Source: Ectopseudomonas khazarica
Lineage (GTDB): Bacteria; Pseudomonadota; Gammaproteobacteria; Pseudomonadales; Pseudomonadaceae
DNA: 64,000 nucleotides
Reading direction: 5' to 3'
Assembly (NCBI RefSeq): GCF_004521985.1
Contig: NZ_SBHZ01000003.1
Span: forward strand, 248,001 to 312,000
A program made the translations under genes and the position numbers. How positions within the stretch are numbered: the first letter of the stretch is position 1; every line of letters begins with the position of its first letter. Of this stretch, positions 58,713 through 64,000 are shown one piece after another. A model generated the notes under the pieces. It saw only the letters and a list, made by a program, of their open reading frames with translations, ran no database searches and was not told the DNA's origin.

Positions 58713-59165
58713 TCAGCGCGCTGCGCGCATCTCGTCGACCCCGCGGTTGGCCAACTGGTCGGCACGCTCGTTGCCCGGATGACCAGTGTGACCACGCACC
58801 CACTGCCAGCTGACCTGGTGGCGATTCACCTCCTCGTCCAGCTTCTGCCAGAGGTCGGCATTCTTCACCGGCTCCTTCGAGGCGGTTTTCCAGCCACGCT
58901 TCTTCCAGTTCGGCATCCATTCCTGGATACCCTTCATCACGTACTGCGAATCGGTCACCAGCTTCACCGCGCAAGGGCGGGTCAGCGCGATCAGGCCGGC
59001 AATCGCGGCCATCAGCTCCATGCGATTGTTGGTGGTACTCGGGTCGCCGCCCCACAGTTCCTTCTCCACGCCCTTGTAGACCAGCAACGCGCCCCAGCCG
59101 CCGGGGCCGGGATTGCCCTTGCAGGCGCCATCGGTGTAGATCACCACTTCATCGGTTTCAGACAT
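58713..59165 (-). CDS. rnhA: Ribonuclease HI
   Basis: 150 residues. Catalytic acids in [11 protein letters not shown] (D11), [16 protein letters not shown] and GHPGNERAD. Removes RNA from RNA:DNA hybrids. Lies 69 bp upstream of dnaQ on the same strand. Confidence 0.98.
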   Translation of the reverse strand: MSETDEVVIYTDGACKGNPGPGGWGALLVYKGVEKELWGGDPSTTNNRMELMAAIAGLIALTRPCAVKLVTDSQYVMKGIQEWMPNWKKRGWKTASKEPVKNADLWQKLDEEVNRHQVSWQWVRGHTGHPGNERADQLANRGVDEMRAAR

Positions 59166-59206
59166 TCATCAGCTCTGTACGGGTTTGACCAACCGGGGCG
59201 CGGCGC

Positions 59207-59965
59207 CTAGCTGTCCAGATCACGCCGGCTGACCTTCGCCACCGGCATCGGCAACAGCTTGCCCATCGGCTCGCGGCGCGCCTGCCGCAGCGGACGCAAG
59301 CCGACCACCAGCTTGCGCGCCACCAGCAGGTAGAAGCCGGCACCCGGCAGCTGCCAGGCATCGCCCCAGCGCTCCATCCGGCGCAGGCGCATCTGCCAGG
59401 CCAGTGAAGCGAGCGGCGGACGATAGCACCCGAACCGGCGTTTCTCCAACGCAAAGCCGAGCAGCGCCAGCCAGTCGCCAACGCGCCCGGGGTCGATGCA
59501 GCGCGCCTTGCTCAGGCCATCGCGCGCGAACAGGCGGCGGGCGCCCCACGCGCTCCAGGGGTGAATGCCCAGAATCAGCAGATGCCCACCGGGCCTGACG
59601 CTGCGCGCCGCCTCGCGCAGCAGGCCGTGAGGCGACAGGCTGAAATCCAGGCCGTGCTGCAGCAGCACCACATCGGCGGCGTGCTCGCCCAGCGGCCAGG
59701 ACTGCTCTTCGCAGACGATCTGCACACCGGGCAGCGGCGCCCCCAGGCGCACGTTGTGCTGAATCTGCCCGGCCTCCGGCGTGCGCTCGGCACCCGGACC
59801 GTAACTCACCAGATAGCCGCCGAAGAAACGCGCCAGCTCGTCTTCCAGCAAGCGCCGCTCCTCCTCCAGCAGCAACTGCCCGAGCGGCCCGGAAAGCCAG
59901 TCGCGCGCCTCGCTGATGAGCTTGAGCCACTCAGGATCGGCCTGAGCGAATACCTGATCGGTCAT
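59207..59965 (-). CDS. Class I SAM-dependent methyltransferase (YafS-like)
   Basis: 252 residues. SAM fold: FFGGYLVSYGPGAE, ADVVLLQHGLDFSLSPHGLLREAARSVRPGGHLLILGIHPWSAWG. Conserved between gloB and rnhA, as yafS is in E. coli. Substrate unknown. Divergent from gloB. Confidence 0.88.
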   Translation of the reverse strand: MTDQVFAQADPEWLKLISEARDWLSGPLGQLLLEEERRLLEDELARFFGGYLVSYGPGAERTPEAGQIQHNVRLGAPLPGVQIVCEEQSWPLGEHAADVVLLQHGLDFSLSPHGLLREAARSVRPGGHLLILGIHPWSAWGARRLFARDGLSKARCIDPGRVGDWLALLGFALEKRRFGCYRPPLASLAWQMRLRRMERWGDAWQLPGAGFYLLVARKLVVGLRPLRQARREPMGKLLPMPVAKVSRRDLDS

Positions 59966-60037
59966 CGCTGCCTCCGCATGACAGTCTCTGCATCCAGTGT
60001 CTAAGATGCACCTTTATATCCAGCTTAGCGACCCACA

Positions 60038-60811
60038 ATGATTCAGATCGACGCGCTACCGGCCTTCACCGACAACTACCTCTGGCTGCTGCAGGAGCCG
60101 ACCAGCAAGCGCTGCGCAGTGGTCGACCCGGGCGATGCGGCGCCGGTGCTGGCGTGGCTGGAGGCGCACCCCGGCTGGTGCCTCAGCGACATTCTCATCA
60201 CCCACCATCACTTCGACCATGTCGGCGGCGTCGAGACGCTGAAGAACGCCACCGGCGCCCGCGTGGCCGGCCCGGCGGCGGAGAAGATCCCGGCACGCGA
60301 GCTGGACCTGGGCGACAACGACACGCTCGAGGTGCTCGGCCTGCGCTTCCAGGTCCTTGCCGTTCCGGGGCACACCCTCGGCCACATCGCCTACTACAAC
60401 GCCGAGCAGCAGCTGCTGTTCTGCGGCGACACCCTGTTCGCCGGTGGCTGTGGCCGCCTGTTCGAAGGAACGCCGCAACAGATGCACGCCTCGCTCGGCC
60501 GCCTGGCTGCCCTGCCCGGGAGCACGCAGGTCTACTGCACCCACGAGTACACCCTGAGCAACCTGCGCTTCGCCCATGCCGTGGAGCCGGACAACCCGCG
60601 CCTCAGCGAGCGCCTGGCCGAAGTGACGCGCTGGCGCGAGGCGGGCCGCATCAGCCTGCCCTCCTCGATCGAGCTGGAACGGGCTACCAATCCGTTCCTG
60701 CGCACCGACGCGCCAGACGTCATCGCGGCGGCTGCGAACCGTGCGGGCGAATCCCTCGACGAAGCCAGCGCGGTGTTCGCCAGCCTGCGTGCGTGGAAGG
60801 ATAAATTCTGA
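60038..60811 (+). CDS. gloB: Hydroxyacylglutathione hydrolase (glyoxalase II)
   Basis: 257 residues. Metallo-beta-lactamase fold with THHHFDH (55-61), [25 protein letters not shown] and [13 protein letters not shown], all glyoxalase II hallmarks. Hydrolyses S-lactoylglutathione to lactate. A hairpin TGGCGCC/GGCGCCA at 60829-60861 follows but lacks a T-run. Confidence 0.97.
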   Translation: MIQIDALPAFTDNYLWLLQEPTSKRCAVVDPGDAAPVLAWLEAHPGWCLSDILITHHHFDHVGGVETLKNATGARVAGPAAEKIPARELDLGDNDTLEVLGLRFQVLAVPGHTLGHIAYYNAEQQLLFCGDTLFAGGCGRLFEGTPQQMHASLGRLAALPGSTQVYCTHEYTLSNLRFAHAVEPDNPRLSERLAEVTRWREAGRISLPSSIELERATNPFLRTDAPDVIAAAANRAGESLDEASAVFASLRAWKDKF

Positions 60812-60920
60812 GTCGCCGACGAACGCGCTGGCGCCTTGCCAGCAGCGGTTTTCTGGCGCCATGACCCAGGCATATTGAACCAAGTGAGAGGGATGCAGGT
60901 CACAATTGGCTGGTGAAAAC

Positions 60921-60949
60921 TTGACCAACCTTGACCCGATTCCTAGAAT
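60921..60949 (+). promoter_or_regulatory. mltD sigma70-type promoter
   Basis: TTGACC and TAGAAT with a 17-bp spacer, about 37 bp before the mltD ATG. A second TTGACC at 60931 is too close to pair with the same -10. Confidence 0.8.
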
Positions 60950-60985
60950 CGCCCGATCTTTTTGTCGGGAAAAACACCTCACCCA

Positions 60986-62557
60986 ATGCCTTTTTTGTCA
61001 CGTAAGCCATTGAATTTCAAGGCATTGGCGCGAAGCTCTCGAGTGCTCGCGGTGATGTGTTGCATAACCCTGGCCGGCTGCCAGAGCCTGCCCAGCGAGG
61101 GCCCGGACGGCGCGACCGATACCTCGCGCGCCGTCGGCCTGGAGCGCGAGCCCGAGTGGCTGAGCAACGAGATCAAGCCGCGCGAGTACAACGATATCTG
61201 GGAGCGCCTGCGCGATGGCTTCCAGCTGCAGGACGAGATCGGCGTCAATCCGCGCATCGAACGCCTGCGTCTCTGGTACGCCAGCAACCCCAGGCACGTC
61301 AACGCCGTCAGCGAACGCAGCGCGCCGTACATCCACTACATCGTCGAGCGACTGGCAGAGCGCGACATGCCGATGGAACTGGCGCTGCTGCCGGTCATCG
61401 AGAGCGCCTACGACCCGCAGGCCTATTCCCCGGCGAACGCCGTCGGCCTGTGGCAGTTCATCCCCTCCACGGGTCGCCACTTCAATCTGCGCCAGACCAA
61501 CTGGTATGACGGCCGCCGCGACGTCACCGCCTCCACCCAGGCGGCGCTGAACTACCTGAGCCGCCTGCACGAGATGTTCAATGGCGACTGGCTGCTCGCC
61601 CTGGCCGCCTACAACGCAGGCGAAGGCCGCGTCAGCCGCGCCATCGAACGCAACGAGAAACTCGGCCTGCCCAGCGACTACTGGAACCTGTCGCTGCCCA
61701 AGGAAACCGAAGACTACGTGCCCAAGCTGCTGGCCCTGTCGCAGGTGATCCTCACCCCCGAGGCCTACGGCGTGAACCTGGCGCCGATCGCCGACGCGCC
61801 CTACTTCGAACAGATCGCCATCAAGCAGCACATGGACCTGTCCCGCGTGGCCAAGCTGGCCGACCTGGACGAAGAGGAACTGCTGCAACTGAACCCCGCC
61901 TACAAGCGCGGCATCACCCTGGACGGCCCGCAGCACCTGCTGGTGCCTACCGACAAGGCGGAAATGCTCAGCGCCAACCTGGCCCTGATGAAGCCCCAGG
62001 AGCTGGTCGACTGGCAGACCTATACCGTGCGTTCCGGCGATAGCCTGCATGCCATTGCCAATCGCAATCACCTGACCGTCAGCATGCTCAAGGACGTCAA
62101 CCGCCTGAGCAGCAACAACCTGCGCATCGGCCAGGTGCTGACCATTCCGGGCAAACCCGGCGCGCAGCCGAGCGAGCCGCTCTACCAGCAACGCAGCACG
62201 CTGGCCAGCGCAAGCCGCACCTACAAGGTGAAGAACGGCGACAACCTCTGGCAGATCGCCCGCGAACACCAGGTTGCCGTGCATGACCTGCGCCGCTGGA
62301 ACGCACTGCTGGGCAACAACCTCAAGGTTGGCCAGGTGCTCAATCTGGCCGCCGCCGAGAGCGCACCCCAGGCCGTCGCCGCGACACGCCGGCAGAACGC
62401 CGCACGCGACAAGGCAACCTACTATCGCGTGCAGCAAGGTGACTCGCTCTACGTCATCGCCAAGCGCTTCAAGATCGAGCTCAAGCACCTGCAGGCCTGG
62501 AACCCGCGCAGCAACACGCTGCGCCCAGGGCAGATGCTGACGCTCTACCTGCCCTGA
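60986..62557 (+). CDS. mltD: Membrane-bound lytic murein transglycosylase D
   Basis: 523 residues from the ATG at 60986 (an upstream in-frame TTG is possible). Lipoprotein signal with lipobox LAGC, lipid on C32. SLT domain with the catalytic glutamate in PVIESAYDPQAYSPANAVGLWQFIPSTGR. Three C-terminal LysM domains, each starting Y-x-V-x-x-GD (YTVRSGDSLHAI, YKVKNGDNLWQI, YRVQQGDSLYVI), bind peptidoglycan. Cleaves glycan strands to anhydromuropeptides. Confidence 0.96.
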   Translation: MPFLSRKPLNFKALARSSRVLAVMCCITLAGCQSLPSEGPDGATDTSRAVGLEREPEWLSNEIKPREYNDIWERLRDGFQLQDEIGVNPRIERLRLWYASNPRHVNAVSERSAPYIHYIVERLAERDMPMELALLPVIESAYDPQAYSPANAVGLWQFIPSTGRHFNLRQTNWYDGRRDVTASTQAALNYLSRLHEMFNGDWLLALAAYNAGEGRVSRAIERNEKLGLPSDYWNLSLPKETEDYVPKLLALSQVILTPEAYGVNLAPIADAPYFEQIAIKQHMDLSRVAKLADLDEEELLQLNPAYKRGITLDGPQHLLVPTDKAEMLSANLALMKPQELVDWQTYTVRSGDSLHAIANRNHLTVSMLKDVNRLSSNNLRIGQVLTIPGKPGAQPSEPLYQQRSTLASASRTYKVKNGDNLWQIAREHQVAVHDLRRWNALLGNNLKVGQVLNLAAAESAPQAVAATRRQNAARDKATYYRVQQGDSLYVIAKRFKIELKHLQAWNPRSNTLRPGQMLTLYLP

Positions 62558-64000
62558 TCAGCGCTTGCTGATCGCCTCCAGGCAACGCCCGGTCAGCTGG
62601 GTAAAACGCTGGAACGCCACGAACTGCTCGTGGCGCAAGGCGCGGCCGGACAAGCGACTGTCGGCATAGAGCACGCCGATCTCCCGCGTACCCGCGACGA
62701 TCGGTGCGATGAAGAACATGCCACTGCCGAGGCTGCGGCGAATCGGCTGGGTGACCAGCTCGGCCAGGTTGTAGCTGGCCGGCACACCCATCCAGATCGC
62801 TTCGCGATGGCGCAGCACGTAGCTGAAGATGTGCGGCTGCTCCGTCTGCTCCGCTGGCAGGACGAAGTCGTCCAGCCAGTGCTGGGTGTCTTCGCCAACC
62901 ACGCGCTTGGCGCGAAAGCGGCTCTGGCCATCGGCCAGCACCGTGAGCATGACCCGCTCCAGCCCCACCCCCCGATGCAGGCCCTTGAGCAGGGTATCGA
63001 GCACCAGGCCGACATCGGCTCGCGCACTGACCATCAGCCCCAGGTCCTGCAGCGCCTGCTGCATCAGCAGCAGGTCCGGCTGCAGCAGCCGCGCGCGCCG
63101 CTCCTCCTGCTGCAGACGAATCTGCTCCGGGTCGGTATTGGGTATCAGGCGGCACAGCTTGCTGGCACCGAAGGTCGAGGCGACCTTGACGGCCTCCTCG
63201 GCGCTGGCCAGCACCTGCTGCAGGGTTTCCTCCTGGGTCAGCGCGGTGAAGTTGGCCACCTTGGCCAGCACCTCCTCCATCTCTGCGCAATCCCAGCCAT
63301 CGAGCGCAGCCTCGCTGATACGCACGCCCAACTGCACGGCATAGGCGGCGGGGTCGTGCTGATTGCTCCCGGCCTGCGCCAGGCTGGCGGTCTCACCCAG
63401 GTTCCAGCTCTTCAGCAAGGCCTGCGTCAGCTGCCGAAAGCTGGTGCCGAGAACCTCGCGCACCGCTTCATCGACGTCCACCCCTGGCCGCTCGAGCACC
63501 GCGACCAGCTCATCGGCCTGCTCGCCAGCGCAGCCCCAGAACGCCAGCTCACCCAGGTGATGCAGCAAGGCGGCGATGAACACCTCTTCGGCGTGCCCGG
63601 ACAAGGCGTAGCCCGCGATATTGCGCGCCTGCACGGCGGCATGGAAGGAACGCGCGAGCAGCATCTGCAGCTGCTCGCGCGGGGTTCGGGTCAGCAACCC
63701 GTCGATCAGGCTGACCGACAGGCCGATCAGGCGCACGTTCTCGAAACCGATCAGGACGATGGCCCTGGAGATGGTCTTGATCGCTTCCTGCGACGGGTTG
63801 TAATAGACGCTGTTGCCGACGCGCAGCACCTTGGACGTCAGCGACGCGTCGCGCAGCAGCACATCGGCCAGTTGCTGCACCGAGGCGGAGTCCTGCTGGG
63901 CAAGGCGCTGCAGGTCCTGCACGACGGCGGCCAGCGCGGGGAGTTCGGCTTGGTTGAGGCGATCGATCCATGACTGCAAACCATGGCTACGTTCCGGCAA
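62558..64000 (-). CDS. HDOD-domain protein with C-terminal GAF-like domain (partial)
   Basis: 480 residues visible. HDOD domain (about 10-220): LPALAAVVQDLQRLAQQDSASVQQLADVLLRDASLTSKVLRVGNSVYYN, ALLHHLGELAF. Then a GAF-like sensor (about 325-480): LMVSARADVGLVLDTLLKGLHRGVGLERVMLTVLADGQ, IGVLYADSRLSG. Signalling protein without catalytic HD residues. The first codon at the edge is TTG, so the true start may be at or beyond the right boundary. Its stop lies just after the mltD stop. Confidence 0.87.
   Translation of the reverse strand: MPERSHGLQSWIDRLNQAELPALAAVVQDLQRLAQQDSASVQQLADVLLRDASLTSKVLRVGNSVYYNPSQEAIKTISRAIVLIGFENVRLIGLSVSLIDGLLTRTPREQLQMLLARSFHAAVQARNIAGYALSGHAEEVFIAALLHHLGELAFWGCAGEQADELVAVLERPGVDVDEAVREVLGTSFRQLTQALLKSWNLGETASLAQAGSNQHDPAAYAVQLGVRISEAALDGWDCAEMEEVLAKVANFTALTQEETLQQVLASAEEAVKVASTFGASKLCRLIPNTDPEQIRLQQEERRARLLQPDLLLMQQALQDLGLMVSARADVGLVLDTLLKGLHRGVGLERVMLTVLADGQSRFRAKRVVGEDTQHWLDDFVLPAEQTEQPHIFSYVLRHREAIWMGVPASYNLAELVTQPIRRSLGSGMFFIAPIVAGTREIGVLYADSRLSGRALRHEQFVAFQRFTQLTGRCLEAISKR

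Overview
The window is chromosomal DNA of a high-GC gammaproteobacterium. Gene content and order point to Pseudomonas: the divergent gltA / sdhCDAB-sucAB-lpdG-sucCD arrangement, msrB-alaA-htpX-tpm, and nudC to mltD all match what I remember of Pseudomonas gene order (inference from memory, no search run). An Escherichia-type cytochrome bd operon and a sulfide-oxidation cluster argue against P. aeruginosa itself and fit a mendocina/oleovorans-like species, which I cannot prove here. LAYOUT. 1-12.8 kb: the TCA block. On the minus strand run sdhC-sdhD-sdhA-sdhB-sucA-sucB-lpdG-sucC-sucD (sucD cut by the left edge). gltA runs the other way from a 362-bp divergent control region with two good sigma70 promoters. 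Structured leaders lie before sucA and sucC, and hairpins sit between sucA/sucB and sucB/lpdG. 12.8-21.3 kb: housekeeping and small conserved genes (START-domain protein, YkgJ-like protein, 3-hydroxyisobutyrate dehydrogenase homologue, exonuclease, ppnP, rhtA, ABC exporter, a frameshifted DoxX-like gene, DUF393 protein, DUF1287 protein, ATP-NAD kinase-like protein, a 57-aa PA1571-type protein). 21.4-25.4 kb: msrB, alaA, an uncharacterised gene, htpX, tpm. 25.5-32.9 kb: aromatic-ring dioxygenase, TetR regulator, hotdog protein, acuI, sohB, histidine phosphatase, SCP2 protein, phosphotransferase and SDR. 33-38.7 kb: ABC-2 transporter pair, transglutaminase-like protein, fadE, a PA2817-type protein. 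38.8-48.1 kb: the most interesting part. A periplasmic haem-c protein (DUF3365) and a CsoR-family repressor are followed by a persulfide dioxygenase, a sulfide:quinone oxidoreductase with an extra phosphatase-like domain, a SulP transporter and a rhodanese, then cydP-cydA-cydB-cydX-ybgE. Three transcription units in this stretch each start with a copy of the same operator-like sequence (ATAC-N8-GTAT, C-rich centre). 48.2-48.6 kb: two tandem copies of a tRNA-Glu/tRNA-Gly pair from one strong stable-RNA promoter. 48.8-51.9 kb: coiled-coil membrane protein, GST, membrane protein, TSUP transporter. 52-64 kb: nudC, a ChpA-like protein, dienoyl-CoA isomerase, ldcA, dnaQ, rnhA, a methyltransferase, gloB, mltD and a partial HDOD gene at the right edge. 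HOW IT WORKS TOGETHER. The left block is central carbon metabolism. The 38.8-48.1 kb block reads as a sulfide detoxification and respiration module: SQR oxidises sulfide to persulfide, the dioxygenase and rhodanese process the persulfide, SulP may move the resulting sulfur oxyanion, and a bd oxidase (a type known to tolerate sulfide) reoxidises quinol. The shared operator suggests one thiol-responsive repressor controls all three units. Most of the rest looks like ordinary core genome; no phage, insertion sequence, integrase or CRISPR array was seen. Intergenic 34692-34971 (280 bp) holds nothing I can recognise.
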